Both the position numbers and the translations under genes were made by a program. A model generated the notes under the pieces. The model saw nothing but the letters and a program-made list of their open reading frames with translations, did no database searches and was not told where the DNA came from. Positions 53,014 to 62,630 of a DNA stretch of 64,000 nucleotides are shown here, piece by piece. Source of the DNA: an uncultured Lachnospiraceae bacterium (GTDB lineage: Bacteria; Bacillota; Clostridia; Lachnospirales; Lachnospiraceae); the NCBI GenBank assembly GCA_934339135.1, contig CAKRHP010000010.1, positions 62,001-126,000 on the forward strand, in the 5' to 3' direction. Each line of letters starts with the position of its first letter. Position 1 is the stretch's first letter.

Positions 53014-53796
53014 TCACACACCGCTGGATGGCACAACCTCTACATCCTTCGCGCCCGGTACATATGTAATCAGAATATCATCAAAAATATTCTCCTGCTC
53101 TATTTTTAACCTGCCCACCTTCATGAGTTCCAGAATCCCCAGGAAAGTTACGATCAGCATCAGCTTACTGTGCTGCTCCTCCAACATCCCCCGGAATGTA
53201 AATCTGCCGTGAGCCATGGCATATTCCTCAATATGCAGCATCCGGTCCGTGAGACTGATCTTTTCCTTCTCAATATTTCCAAACTTGCTTCGGATCGGAT
53301 CGATCTTATCCACCTGTTTTTTCATAATATCCCGGAAAATAAGCTGCAGCTTTGATAATGTAACATCCGACAGAAGAGCTTCCACATCCACTTCCTCTTG
53401 ATACTCCGCAATTTCCTTTGGTATCGTCGGCTTTTTGAATATCATATGAGAGGCATCTAACTGCCGGTCCTTCAGTTCGTAAGAAGCATACTTATACATT
53501 TTATACTGGAGCAGACGCTCTACCAGCTCCGCTCTCGGATCCTCCTCCTCGCCCTCCTCTGCCGGTGGTGCCGGAAGAAGCATTTTGGACTTGATCTTAA
53601 GCAGAGTCGCCGCCATAACAAGAAAATCGCTCATAACGTCCATATCCTTCGTTTCCATTTTCGAAACGTAATCCATATACTGCTCTGTGATCTCCACGAT
53701 CGGAATATCAAAAATATCAATCTTATTTTTTTCGATCAGATGAAGCAGCAGATCTAACGGTCCGTCAAACGCTTCCAGCTTTACTGATAAACTCAT
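53014..53796 (-). CDS. scpA: Segregation and condensation protein A
   Basis: Kleisin subunit that bridges Smc heads in chromosome organisation. 260 residues. The N-terminal Smc-binding part VKLEAFDGPLDLLLHLIEKN, then DFLVMAATLLKIKSKMLLP, and the C-terminal winged helix (FTFRGMLEEQHSKLMLIVTF, LELMKVGRLKIEQENIFDDI) are conserved. Located between the M50-like gene and scpB. Confidence 0.95.
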   Translation of the reverse strand: MSLSVKLEAFDGPLDLLLHLIEKNKIDIFDIPIVEITEQYMDYVSKMETKDMDVMSDFLVMAATLLKIKSKMLLPAPPAEEGEEEDPRAELVERLLQYKMYKYASYELKDRQLDASHMIFKKPTIPKEIAEYQEEVDVEALLSDVTLSKLQLIFRDIMKKQVDKIDPIRSKFGNIEKEKISLTDRMLHIEEYAMAHGRFTFRGMLEEQHSKLMLIVTFLGILELMKVGRLKIEQENIFDDILITYVPGAKDVEVVPSSGV

Positions 53797-53868
53797 ACCA
53801 ATCCTGCATTCCTTTCCATAAAATCCTTATTCCCGGACATTTTTCGTGAAAATAGCAAGTAAAATATC

Positions 53869-54468
53869 CTATAAAAACAGAACAATCAACCGTGAGACTC
53901 CATAATGGATCATATCCAATAAAACCACCAGAACAAATATCAATTTCACGGTTCCATCCGCTTTGAGCATGCCCAGATATCCTGCCGGAGACGCCCCTGC
54001 AACGATCATTCCCATATCGAAGGTCGAAACCGGGAATAAATTGGCCACCAGCATTCCGGCACTGAGCATCGCAAGGTACTGTACCAAAATCGGGACAATC
54101 GCATTCCACCAGTGTGGAAGCACCAGATGGTTTAATCCGTCAATGCCACCATATCCGATCCGCAAAACGGCAATACTTCCCACCAGAACAGCCAGCAATG
54201 AAATAAACCCTGCAATTCCCACAAAAAGGTTAGTCCTCCGGTCCCTGATACGATAAAAATACGGCTTTGATATGGGTACCATACTTGTCAGGGACAGGAT
54301 CAATCCAACGGGATCAATATACCGCCAAACCTTCCACGGTGCTATTCGGAAACATTTTACCGATCGCTGGCAAACCATATAAATGACCAGGCGCACACAT
54401 TCGTGGTAGATCATGAGAAATACCGCCGCTGCAAGGCAGATGCCAATTTCTAAAAGGATTTCTTTCAC
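53869..54468 (-). CDS. M50 (site-2 protease)-like membrane protein with altered zinc motif
   Basis: 199 residues with five or six spans. Placement next to scpA and features DPVGLILSL (52-60) and NLFPVSTFDMG (143-153) indicate the M50 family of intramembrane metalloproteases often found beside scpAB. The zinc motif HExxH is HECVR (His22, Glu23, Arg26; CGC codon checked), so the second histidine is lost, and the LDG motif reads FDMG, keeping Asp151. I infer reduced or no protease activity. It begins 4 bases after the obg stop and ends 72 bases before scpA. Confidence 0.75.
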   Translation of the reverse strand: MKEILLEIGICLAAAVFLMIYHECVRLVIYMVCQRSVKCFRIAPWKVWRYIDPVGLILSLTSMVPISKPYFYRIRDRRTNLFVGIAGFISLLAVLVGSIAVLRIGYGGIDGLNHLVLPHWWNAIVPILVQYLAMLSAGMLVANLFPVSTFDMGMIVAGASPAGYLGMLKADGTVKLIFVLVVLLDMIHYGVSRLIVLFL

Positions 54469-54472
54469 CCTG

Positions 54473-55762
54473 TCACCTCAAATAATCAAACTGAAGACCA
54501 TACATCCGCACCGTATCGCCTTCCTCGATGCCAAGCTTCTCCAGCTCATCTACAATGCCGCTTGTCCGCAGGAACTTCTGGAAGAACTCAAAGCCCTTTT
54601 CGGAATCAAGATTGGTATAACCAAGCATTCTCTCAATCCGTGGTCCCTCCACCACATACATGCCTTCCTTCTCGTCATACTCCACAGTATATGGCTCATC
54701 CTTAAAGGTCTCCTGCTCCAGATCATATTCCTGTTCGAACACCACCGGCTCCTGATCCAGCTGGTCAAGCTGCTGTTTCACATAATAAAGAAGCTCCTTG
54801 ACACCCTTTCCACTGACTGCAGAAATCGGAAATACCGGAATGCCCTTTGGTTCAAACTCCTCCTTCAGAAGAGTGATCACGGTGTCCTCCTCGGTTCCGT
54901 AAAATACGTCGGTCTTGTTGGCGGCGATCACCTGTGGACGTTTGATCAGCTCCGGGCTGTAGTTTTCCAGCTCTTTATTGATGATCAGAATATCATTTAG
55001 AGGATCTCTTCCCTCGGTAGACGCCGCATCCACCATATGAATAAAAAGCTTTGTTCTCTCAATATGACGCAGGAACTCATGTCCCAGTCCCACTCCCTCG
55101 GAAGCTCCTTCGATCAGTCCCGGAATATCTGCGATCACAAATCCATCCGTTCCCTCCAGATCAACCACACCAAGGATCGGACTTAACGTGGTGAAATGAT
55201 AATTGGCAATCTTTGGCTTTGCATTGCTGACTCTTGACAGGAATGTGGATTTTCCGACATTCGGAAAACCAATAAGTCCCACATCCGCAATGGTCTTTAA
55301 CTCCAGAATAACTTCAAGCTCTCTGCCGGGCTTTCCCGGCTGGGCATATTTGGGCACCTGCATGGTCGGCGTCGCATAGTTCATATTTCCCTTGCCACCT
55401 CTGCCGCCTTTCAGGACCACCTCTCTCTTGTGCTCGTGAGACATATCAATAATGACTTTTCCGGTCTCAGCCTCCCGCACAACGGTTCCTTCCGGCACAT
55501 GAACCACCATATCCTCGCCATCGGCTCCATGGCATCTTCGCTTGCCCCCCGGCTCGCCATCCCCGGCAAAATATTTCCGGATATGACGAAAGTCATTCAG
55601 TGTATTGACACGGGGATCTACCTCAAAGATCAGGTCGCCGCCCCGGCCGCCGTCTCCACCGTCCGGACCACCTGCTGCTACGTACAGTTCTCTACGGAAA
55701 CTCACATGACCGTCTCCACCTTTTCCGGATCGTATTGTTATCTTCGCACTATCTGCAAACAT
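54473..55762 (-). CDS. obgE: GTPase Obg
   Basis: Essential GTPase in 50S assembly and stress response. 429 residues from the ATG at 55762 (GGAGG 5 bases before; an adjacent ATG at 55765 is too close, and the frame to 55825 lies in a hairpin region). The Gly-rich Obg fold (GKGGDGHVSFRRELYVAAGG, GGDGGRGGD), G domain with GFPNVGKST and DIPGLIEGAS, and the C-terminal OCT domain (ending RMYGLQFDYLR) are all present. Downstream of rpmA in the conserved rplU-prp-rpmA-obg order. Confidence 0.96.
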   Translation of the reverse strand: MFADSAKITIRSGKGGDGHVSFRRELYVAAGGPDGGDGGRGGDLIFEVDPRVNTLNDFRHIRKYFAGDGEPGGKRRCHGADGEDMVVHVPEGTVVREAETGKVIIDMSHEHKREVVLKGGRGGKGNMNYATPTMQVPKYAQPGKPGRELEVILELKTIADVGLIGFPNVGKSTFLSRVSNAKPKIANYHFTTLSPILGVVDLEGTDGFVIADIPGLIEGASEGVGLGHEFLRHIERTKLFIHMVDAASTEGRDPLNDILIINKELENYSPELIKRPQVIAANKTDVFYGTEEDTVITLLKEEFEPKGIPVFPISAVSGKGVKELLYYVKQQLDQLDQEPVVFEQEYDLEQETFKDEPYTVEYDEKEGMYVVEGPRIERMLGYTNLDSEKGFEFFQKFLRTSGIVDELEKLGIEEGDTVRMYGLQFDYLR

Positions 55763-55889
55763 CATATCCTCCTTTTCAAAAACCAAAATCCCTAATAACA
55801 AAAGAGTAAAGTGCATCGCAGGCACTTTTCACTGTGCCCCTGTTTTTTACTTTACAGAAAAGCCTCTGTTTTCTACAAAGTAAGAAATA

Positions 55890-55910
55890 GGGGCTGCCAG
55901 TGGCAACCCC
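55890..55910 (-). terminator. Hairpin between rpmA and obgE
   Basis: GGGGTTGCC/GGCAGCCCC with a 3-base loop on the minus strand, followed by TATTTCTTACTTT. A further hairpin AAAGTGC/GCACTTT stands at 55808-55828. They may lower read-through from the ribosomal genes into obgE. Confidence 0.6.
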
Positions 55911-55943
55911 TTATCGGTAACCGGATCTCCCGGTCAAAAAGTC

Positions 55944-56231
55944 TTATTTAGCTTCTACCGGATATACGGAAGCCTGCTTTTTGTCTCTACCTTTTCTCTC
56001 GTAACGAACAACGCCGTCTACAAGTGCGAACAGAGTATCATCTCCGCCACGTCCAACGTTTACGCCCGGATGAATCTTTGTACCACGCTGTCTGTATAAA
56101 ATGTTACCAGCAAGTACGAACTGTCCATCGGCTCTCTTTGCTCCTAATCTCTTGGACTCGGAATCTCTACCGTTCTTGGTAGAACCCATTCCCTTTTTAT
56201 GAGCAAACAACTGAAGGTTCATCTTTAACAT
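55944..56231 (-). CDS. rpmA: 50S ribosomal protein L27
   Basis: 95 residues. The N-terminus [20 protein letters not shown] carries the Firmicutes extension that Prp removes between LQLF and AHKKG; the mature N-terminus reaches the peptidyl transferase centre. The rest ([33 protein letters not shown]) is standard. Starts 4 bases after the prp stop. Confidence 0.98.
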   Translation of the reverse strand: MLKMNLQLFAHKKGMGSTKNGRDSESKRLGAKRADGQFVLAGNILYRQRGTKIHPGVNVGRGGDDTLFALVDGVVRYERKGRDKKQASVYPVEAK

Positions 56232-56235
56232 GGTT

Positions 56236-56574
56236 CTATCCCTCCTGTTTTTCTAATCGAATTTTAATGTGTTTCTTTCCATACTCGTCCTCAATCCCAT
56301 TCAAACCAAGAACAAGTGATTTCAATAACAGCTGTGATGATGTACTGACCGGCCTGTCCATGATCCGAAAAAGCACGGAACCGGAGTCCGGATCAACGGA
56401 ATTTTCAAAAGTATCCTCTGTATACTGATCAATGGAATTGATCGCATTGATCACAAGGACGGATACGGCAGCACATACAATGTCCTGACCGTACTCAGCA
56501 TATCCGGCATGACCCGACATCTGAAATCCTGTATACTCTCCGGAAGGAGTCTGAAATATCTTAACATCTATCAT
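56236..56574 (-). CDS. prp: Ribosomal-processing cysteine protease Prp
   Basis: 112 residues. Cleaves the N-terminal extension of L27. The catalytic histidine and cysteine are in [20 protein letters not shown]. Always found between rplU and rpmA in bacteria with the extended L27, as here. Short, cytosolic, dimer-forming fold. Confidence 0.95.
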   Translation of the reverse strand: MIDVKIFQTPSGEYTGFQMSGHAGYAEYGQDIVCAAVSVLVINAINSIDQYTEDTFENSVDPDSGSVLFRIMDRPVSTSSQLLLKSLVLGLNGIEDEYGKKHIKIRLEKQEG

Positions 56575-56626
56575 ACTGTCACCCTTCTGTGAATCTCACA
56601 GAATCTTTATCCGTCATCAGACCGGA

Positions 56627-56932
56627 TTAAGCGTTGATCTTGTCGATCTTAACCTGTGTATAAGCCTGTCTGTGACCGTTCTTCTTATGATATCCGGTTT
56701 TTCTCTTATATCTGTAAACGATAACTTTCTTTGCTTTGCCTTCCTTAACAACTGTTGCAGAAACACTTGCATTTGCTACGTCAGCACCTGCCTTCATAGC
56801 TCCGTCGTTTACAGCCAGAACACTATCAAATGTAACTGTCTCGCCAGCCTCTGCTGCAAGCTTCTCTACGTTAATGATATCACCCTCGGCTACCTTGTAC
56901 TGCTTTCCACCTGTTGCAATAATTGCGTACAT
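56627..56932 (-). CDS. rplU: 50S ribosomal protein L21
   Basis: 101 residues. [20 protein letters not shown] at the start and [21 protein letters not shown] near the end are the family signatures. First gene of rplU-prp-rpmA-obgE. Ribosome site AAGGAGGTG. Confidence 0.98.
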   Translation of the reverse strand: MYAIIATGGKQYKVAEGDIINVEKLAAEAGETVTFDSVLAVNDGAMKAGADVANASVSATVVKEGKAKKVIVYRYKRKTGYHKKNGHRQAYTQVKIDKINA

Positions 56933-57016
56933 CTTTGCACCTCCTTATCATTACTCGCCAACTATGGTATCCGGAAGCATTTCCGGCATTTCACAAAACC
57001 TCGTTGAGCGGCACAC
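56933..57016 (-). promoter_or_regulatory. Leader of rplU, candidate L21 leader element
   Basis: The 84-base leader between the promoter and the rplU ATG contains a perfect hairpin CCGGAA/TTCCGG (56971-56986) and smaller pairings. Firmicutes rplU mRNAs carry a conserved autoregulatory L21 leader; position and size fit, but I could not verify the consensus. Confidence 0.45.
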
Positions 57017-57022
57017 TAGAGT

Positions 57023-57051
57023 ATCTTAGCATTTCGTCTTCATTCTGTCAA
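57023..57051 (-). promoter_or_regulatory. Consensus promoter of rplU-prp-rpmA-obgE
   Basis: TTGACA and TAAGAT, 17 bases apart, on the minus strand. Confidence 0.85.
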
Positions 57052-57127
57052 CTGTTTTGCCTGACTTTTTTGAAGTTTTTATACAAATAATATCTGTTAT
57101 TTTTTTATTTTGGCTGCATTCGGACTT

Positions 57128-60100
57128 TTAAAAATCCTTCCGTACCTTTGGCTTTCTTGGGCAGCCAGCAAAGGCATTTTTCGGCAGCTTCTGTTTTGGA
57201 TCTGTCAGGATGACCAGCTTTAATGACTTACAGCCCGCAAAGGTTTTCTTCCCGATCACGGAAACATTTCTGCCAATCGTGACTTTCTGCAGTTTTTTGT
57301 AATCCTTAAACGCTTTGTTTCCAATCTGCGTCACCTGAAATTTTCTGCCCCTCCAGGTCACCGACGCCTTTATGGTTACTTTTCCTGCCTTTTGACCGGC
57401 CGGCCGCAGATAAGCCACCTTTCCTCCCTTGGCGGTCACGGAAAGGATCTTGTAATACGCCTTTGTCTTTACGTCCTTAAAGACCTGTCCCTTGCGTGGT
57501 GTCTGTGCCTTTGCCGGGACGGTGGACGGAGATACTTTGGCTCCCGGCGCCGCTGTCATGCGGGTGCCTGCAGACGGCGATGTAGTGCCGCCCGGACGGG
57601 TAGAGGATAACGGCGACGGCTGCGTGGAGGCAGAAGCTGCCGGGGATGGTGCTGCCGATTCCGGTGCGTTGGAAGCCTCCGGGGTTGCCGGGATCTCTGA
57701 TGCATCTGCATCCGGTTTATCCGACGGAGCAGCCGACGGCTTTTTCGTCGGTTTTGCTGATGGCGTAATGGCTGGCTTGTTCGTTGGTTTTGCCGTTGGC
57801 GTAACGACCGGAGTTTTCGTTGGTTTCGCTGTTGATGTGACGGAAGGGGAAGGTTCTAAATCCTCCCGGTACAATACGACATATGCCGTATTATTATCCT
57901 CGTTGTAGTCTCCATCCGCTGCCTGTGCATATACCGTAAGATATGCCGCATCATTTTCGTTGTAGGAAAGATCTGTCTTCCTGACCGTAAAGCTCACTTT
58001 CTGAAAATCCTCTGCCGCAAAGGTCAGTCCTTCTTTCTTTTGAAGCACTTCGGACTTCTCTGCATCTTTATACAGATACAGCGTGGTATCTGCCGCAGCG
58101 GCACCGGTATTGTTCACAGTTGCCGTTATCCGGATCTCATCCTCTGTTTCCTCATGGGATGCCTCCACGGCAAGATCTGCAAGACCAACCCGGTCAGACA
58201 CCTCACACTCCGACGTATCCTTCTGTCCGTCTCCGTATACCGATATGGTCACATCCTGTGCCGCATCCACACCGCTCAGATCCACATATGCCGTACCGGC
58301 AAGGCTTTCTCCCGGCTGCAGGCTGGCCGGAACACGCTTTGTTATCGTACTTCCATCTGCCAGCTTTATGGAAATCTCTATCTGATCCAGGACAGTATCC
58401 TGTGTATTTTTCACAAAATAATCCACGGCGGTCAGGCCATCCTTTGTATTATCCTCATCGATGGATGCTCCCGCCAGCTCCAGTTTGGTTTCCTGTTTCT
58501 TCTCTGCATAAATAAGGGTATTGATATCGTTCTCTGTGTTCTGGACATTCGCTGCAACCTGCCAGTTTCCATCTTCATCCAGCAGTGGAGAATAATATCT
58601 CCATATCACGCCCTCCTGTTCCCAAAGAGTGACCGGCTCCGAATATCCGTCCTCCGTCTCCATGGACGCAACCAGCCTGCCGGTATCCGTCTCCTCATCG
58701 TATGTACTCCAGATATATCCGCTTTTGGTTCCATTGGTGCAGTATTTCGCCTCTGCACCAAAAGCACTCTGCCCTGCCATGTAGGACTGTGCACTGTCCT
58801 CTGACACGTCATATTGATACAAGCTGCCATTGGCGGTCAGCCGAACCACTCCATCGGCATACTGCAGTCCGGAGATCGTTCCATCCGCTGCGGCGGTCAT
58901 TACATCCGTCAGTGCGGGGATCACTTGTCCCTCTGTATCAAAAACTGCCCGAAGCTCATTTGCCTGACCGGTATAAACGGCAGACACGCTTCCATCCTTT
59001 TGATATACCACATAGTCATCGATGGTGCCCGGTGCTTCCCCAAGCTCCTTCTCCTCCTCAAAGGAGGTGCCGTTCCACTCTGCCGTATAGATCCTGTTCG
59101 TGCCCTCCTCCTGCATCAGAGAGGCACTGTCATTGCGTATCCAGGATACAATAATATCATCGCTGTCCGCACAGATCCTCGGCATACAGTCATAATCTGC
59201 ATTATCTGTCACCAGAACCGGCTGCGTAAAGGTATCATTCTCCTTGTCAAATGTAGAAAAATAAATCTCTGAATTTTGTGCCATGGAGGCAAGCACCTCT
59301 GTGCTGTCACTTTCCACATCTCCGGTAATCTCACACTTCTCCTTCTGCCATGCAAGCACAAGCTGTCCATCGACCACCTGCATATCCGCATACAGATCTG
59401 CCGTTGCCTCCTCCGACACGTTCTTTGGCTCCGACCAGGTTCCATTTTCATATACCGAATACTTCAGCACACTGCTGTTTAAGGTATCCCGCTCCTTGTC
59501 ATACGCCTGGAATATCATCACCCGTTTGGAGCCGATCTGTATCTGCCGTGGCAGAGAGGATGGCAGGATTCCTGTCTGCAGCACCGTCAGATTCTCCGCA
59601 AGTGCATCTCCAATGCCCTTCAGCAGTGCCTTTTTCTTTCCTTTTTTCAGATCTCCCGGATTCCATGCTCCCTCTGCCTTGGCAAAGGAGGTATCCATCT
59701 CCGATAAGCTTCCCTCCGAAAGCGAAATGACATTTCCGGCGGCTGCTTTCTTGTTTCCTGAGGTATCCCAGATGGTTGTCTTATACTCTGCCAGATCATG
59801 GGTATAATCAATGACAAATATCAGCTTTACATGAAGGGATGCCTTCGCCGAAAACTCTCCCTTGGATGCCGGGATCAATGTGATCGGCACGGACAGGGTG
59901 CCCTGTGCACCAATGGACGCAACCTTGTCAATACCATAACCACCCTCTAAAGAGATTGACGGCGTAAACTTCAGGCTTCCTCCCACCGGATCATATTTCT
60001 TTTTCGTATAATCATACTGTCCCTGCAGATTTCCGGACAGCTTCCCTTTCCCGGTCAGATTCAGATAAACTGGTCCCACCGGTGTCGTAAACTGCCAGCT

Positions 60101-61813
60101 AATGCTTCCCTTCCAAGTTGCATCTGCCGCCAGTCCGCCCTGCCTGGAGATAAGGTTTCCGTTTTTGTCATATGTATTTTCAAAGTATCCCATCATGGAA
60201 ACGGATGGGAGTTTGTCAAATTTATCTGTCGTAACAGCAGTAACAGACCGCACTCCCCAAGTTTTCTTATACTGATCCAGACAATCCACTTTTCCGGTAT
60301 ACTTTCTGGCATCCTCGACATTCTTTTTAAACTGGTTCCATTTTGTATCGTCATCCAAAAGATCACTTCTGCCAACGCCGACACTTCCTTTGATGGTATA
60401 TGAACCGTCCTGATCATCAACTGCTCTGCTGATCTCCACCGGGAAGATAGTAGACTTCATCGTCCAATTGGCCGGAAAGAATGTCGATGTCCCCTCTTGG
60501 CCGGTAAAATTCCTGTCCTCGCCAAGGGTGAGGGCACCGCCATTTCCCTCTGAACCGGTTCCACTCCCCGTATCCGCCTCACTGACTGTCACCTCACAGG
60601 TCGTCTTGGAGCCATCGGCAGCCTCACAGGTGATGGTCGCTGCCCCCGGTGCAATACCTTTTACAGAAAACAGCCCCGTCGCACTCCAGACCTCTTTCGA
60701 ACCATTCTGTGTGGCATACGTCGTTGCGGCTGTGGGCAGGATAAAGCCATAGCCGCTCACCTGTGCCACCTTCATATCGGAGGAGGTCCAGGTCACATTT
60801 TCTGTCACCTCCTTCAGTGCCTCCAGACTGTTTTCATATGCATGGGCACACAGGGATTTCGTCTTCCCCACGTCAACATTACATACGGCATCACACTGCA
60901 GCTTCCGCTCCGAATCCTCCCCAGGATCCGGGGCTGCGGTAGCACTGCTCCCTCCCTCGGAGGATACTGTCCCCGCATAGGACCAAAGAGGAGAAGAGGA
61001 AAGATTCAAATGCAAAGCGGGCCGAACTGCGACATCAACATCGTAGACACGATCGTCGCTGTAGTTGCGGCAGCCGCTGCAAAGGACCTTCGAGGCACCA
61101 TTACTATCGTTGCCCGGCGAACGCAGCCACCAATTGCCGTTCCCCTCGTACTCCGTACTCGTGGACGTCCAAGCCCCCTGTGATTTTGCGTATGCTGTAT
61201 TCGTTGATACACGGGTTTTGCTACTCGTATCTAATGTGCTATTAAATCCATAGGATGCATTACTCGCCTCTGCAATGGACAGCAGATATACCTTATCCTG
61301 TGTATCATTGCCGCCCTCGGTGCCATAATATGAGTTGTCCTCATTGACTACCGTAGTCTGGCGGATTGCTGCTCGCTCCTCCGCGGTAAAAGCAGTATCC
61401 AGGAAGTTATCACTGCTGTAATCCGTCCCCTCCACGTTATCCGAGGCTCCATACCCATTGAGCCAGCTTCGCAGGGTGCAGTTTTCCCATGTAACTGATG
61501 TATAGGATGTATTGTACGGCTTTGCATCCAGATTCTGGTCTGCCAGCAGGAAAGCATCGTCTCCGTCTACCGACAGGACACGCCATTTGATCGGCTCTTT
61601 GGTAGTACCTGTAGCATCGCTCTGATAATAGTTTCCAAAGTATACGCAGTCCCAGGTGGTGACACCGCTACTGTCCGTGACCGGATTCGATAATCCATAT
61701 CCTGCCGCCTGCGCCTGCCGTGGCAGGGTGATCCCTGCTCCCAGCGAGAGCACCATCGCCAGTGTCGTGAGTATGGCGATGCATTTCCTAATTCTTTTTC
61801 TTTGCTGTTTCAT
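57128..61813 (-). CDS. Large mosaic secreted surface protein (DUF6273, Ig-like, CARDB, LRR)
   Basis: 1561 residues. Signal peptide (about 1-36, ending RQAQA), a DUF6273-type domain (about 40-285; WRVLSVDGDDAFLLAD, NWWLRSPG, VRPALHLNL), a Big2-like Ig domain (about 305-415), a long central region of beta-propeller-like strands (YYIKG-free, with repeated WxxxxE/SW patterns; about 680-1100), a CARDB-like domain (about 1265-1355; ITATVNNTGAAAADTTLYL), a Pro/Thr/Ser/Ala linker of about 110 residues, and a Lys-rich C-terminal domain with two or three LRR_5 units (ITQIGNKAFKDYKKLQKVTIG). No sorting signal; the basic C-terminus may hold it to the wall. Ribosome site GGAGG. Role unknown; adhesion or polymer binding is a guess. 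Confidence 0.82.
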   Translation of the reverse strand: MKQQRKRIRKCIAILTTLAMVLSLGAGITLPRQAQAAGYGLSNPVTDSSGVTTWDCVYFGNYYQSDATGTTKEPIKWRVLSVDGDDAFLLADQNLDAKPYNTSYTSVTWENCTLRSWLNGYGASDNVEGTDYSSDNFLDTAFTAEERAAIRQTTVVNEDNSYYGTEGGNDTQDKVYLLSIAEASNASYGFNSTLDTSSKTRVSTNTAYAKSQGAWTSTSTEYEGNGNWWLRSPGNDSNGASKVLCSGCRNYSDDRVYDVDVAVRPALHLNLSSSPLWSYAGTVSSEGGSSATAAPDPGEDSERKLQCDAVCNVDVGKTKSLCAHAYENSLEALKEVTENVTWTSSDMKVAQVSGYGFILPTAATTYATQNGSKEVWSATGLFSVKGIAPGAATITCEAADGSKTTCEVTVSEADTGSGTGSEGNGGALTLGEDRNFTGQEGTSTFFPANWTMKSTIFPVEISRAVDDQDGSYTIKGSVGVGRSDLLDDDTKWNQFKKNVEDARKYTGKVDCLDQYKKTWGVRSVTAVTTDKFDKLPSVSMMGYFENTYDKNGNLISRQGGLAADATWKGSISWQFTTPVGPVYLNLTGKGKLSGNLQGQYDYTKKKYDPVGGSLKFTPSISLEGGYGIDKVASIGAQGTLSVPITLIPASKGEFSAKASLHVKLIFVIDYTHDLAEYKTTIWDTSGNKKAAAGNVISLSEGSLSEMDTSFAKAEGAWNPGDLKKGKKKALLKGIGDALAENLTVLQTGILPSSLPRQIQIGSKRVMIFQAYDKERDTLNSSVLKYSVYENGTWSEPKNVSEEATADLYADMQVVDGQLVLAWQKEKCEITGDVESDSTEVLASMAQNSEIYFSTFDKENDTFTQPVLVTDNADYDCMPRICADSDDIIVSWIRNDSASLMQEEGTNRIYTAEWNGTSFEEEKELGEAPGTIDDYVVYQKDGSVSAVYTGQANELRAVFDTEGQVIPALTDVMTAAADGTISGLQYADGVVRLTANGSLYQYDVSEDSAQSYMAGQSAFGAEAKYCTNGTKSGYIWSTYDEETDTGRLVASMETEDGYSEPVTLWEQEGVIWRYYSPLLDEDGNWQVAANVQNTENDINTLIYAEKKQETKLELAGASIDEDNTKDGLTAVDYFVKNTQDTVLDQIEISIKLADGSTITKRVPASLQPGESLAGTAYVDLSGVDAAQDVTISVYGDGQKDTSECEVSDRVGLADLAVEASHEETEDEIRITATVNNTGAAAADTTLYLYKDAEKSEVLQKKEGLTFAAEDFQKVSFTVRKTDLSYNENDAAYLTVYAQAADGDYNEDNNTAYVVLYREDLEPSPSVTSTAKPTKTPVVTPTAKPTNKPAITPSAKPTKKPSAAPSDKPDADASEIPATPEASNAPESAAPSPAASASTQPSPLSSTRPGGTTSPSAGTRMTAAPGAKVSPSTVPAKAQTPRKGQVFKDVKTKAYYKILSVTAKGGKVAYLRPAGQKAGKVTIKASVTWRGRKFQVTQIGNKAFKDYKKLQKVTIGRNVSVIGKKTFAGCKSLKLVILTDPKQKLPKNAFAGCPRKPKVRKDF

Positions 61814-61874
61814 TTTCTGAAGCCTCCTTTGTCTGTTCTAAAACCGATCGTATCCGTAATATTTTGCGATCAAC

Positions 61875-62630
61875 CTACATATTCTCTGTCGCTTCTAAGA
61901 TCTCATCCACAATCTTATAAAAAGTGGTTCCAAGCTCAGATGGTATTTTCTCTTCTCGTCCATTCATCAAAGCCTTTGCACGTTCTACTGCTATTTTCAC
62001 TTTTTCGTCAGAATAATGTTCCAGCTTCAAATGCTTTTTATCCTTTAACGGAGCACCACTCGCAGCCAGCCGGATTCTAAAATGATCCGTAGACTCATAT
62101 TTGTGCTCTTTCGTTACTGCATATCCTTTATCCTGTTCATTTACATCATCATGATGCAGCAATAACCATATCTCAAAAAATGGATTGCTAATGGCATATT
62201 TATAACCTTTCTCATCACATTCTTTGATTGCGTTTTCAAATTCGTCTTTATGATTATCTAAATTATCATCGACATCCGAAACAATCCAAAACTCATCCTC
62301 CGGATATTTTGAAAATTCGTATATAGACTCCTTTTCCATCTTAAATTTATCGATTCTCTGTACCAATTGCCATGGCTTTGACTTTCCCAAGACTTGATTC
62401 TGTTCCACAGTTCTTTTTTGGACATTGGTGTGTACCTCATCCTCGGCAACCGAAATCAGTTGAACCCTGCTTTTCACCCCATCATATATCTGAGACAAAA
62501 TCTCAATGTATTCCTCCTCCGTCACACTGCCCTCACAGGATAAAAATATAATTTTAGATGTGGAAGGCCGCTTGATCCGATAGGGATCTTCTATTGTAAA
62601 CGGTTTACTTCTTCTATGAATTAACTGCAT
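61875..62630 (-). CDS. RloB-like protein (TOPRIM-like nuclease candidate)
   Basis: 251 residues of the RloB family. The acidic positions expected for a TOPRIM-like fold are visible: SCEGSVTEEEYI at 31-42, DVDDN at 118-122, and the family stretch SNPFFEIWLLLHHDD at 148-161. RloB genes were first noted inside type I restriction loci and usually accompany an ATPase (RloA-like). The start overlaps the ATPase gene by 17 bases with a GGGGGG site inside that gene, so the two proteins are co-produced. I infer a nuclease effector of a defence pair; activity is not proven. Confidence 0.82.
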   Translation of the reverse strand: MQLIHRRSKPFTIEDPYRIKRPSTSKIIFLSCEGSVTEEEYIEILSQIYDGVKSRVQLISVAEDEVHTNVQKRTVEQNQVLGKSKPWQLVQRIDKFKMEKESIYEFSKYPEDEFWIVSDVDDNLDNHKDEFENAIKECDEKGYKYAISNPFFEIWLLLHHDDVNEQDKGYAVTKEHKYESTDHFRIRLAASGAPLKDKKHLKLEHYSDEKVKIAVERAKALMNGREEKIPSELGTTFYKIVDEILEATENM

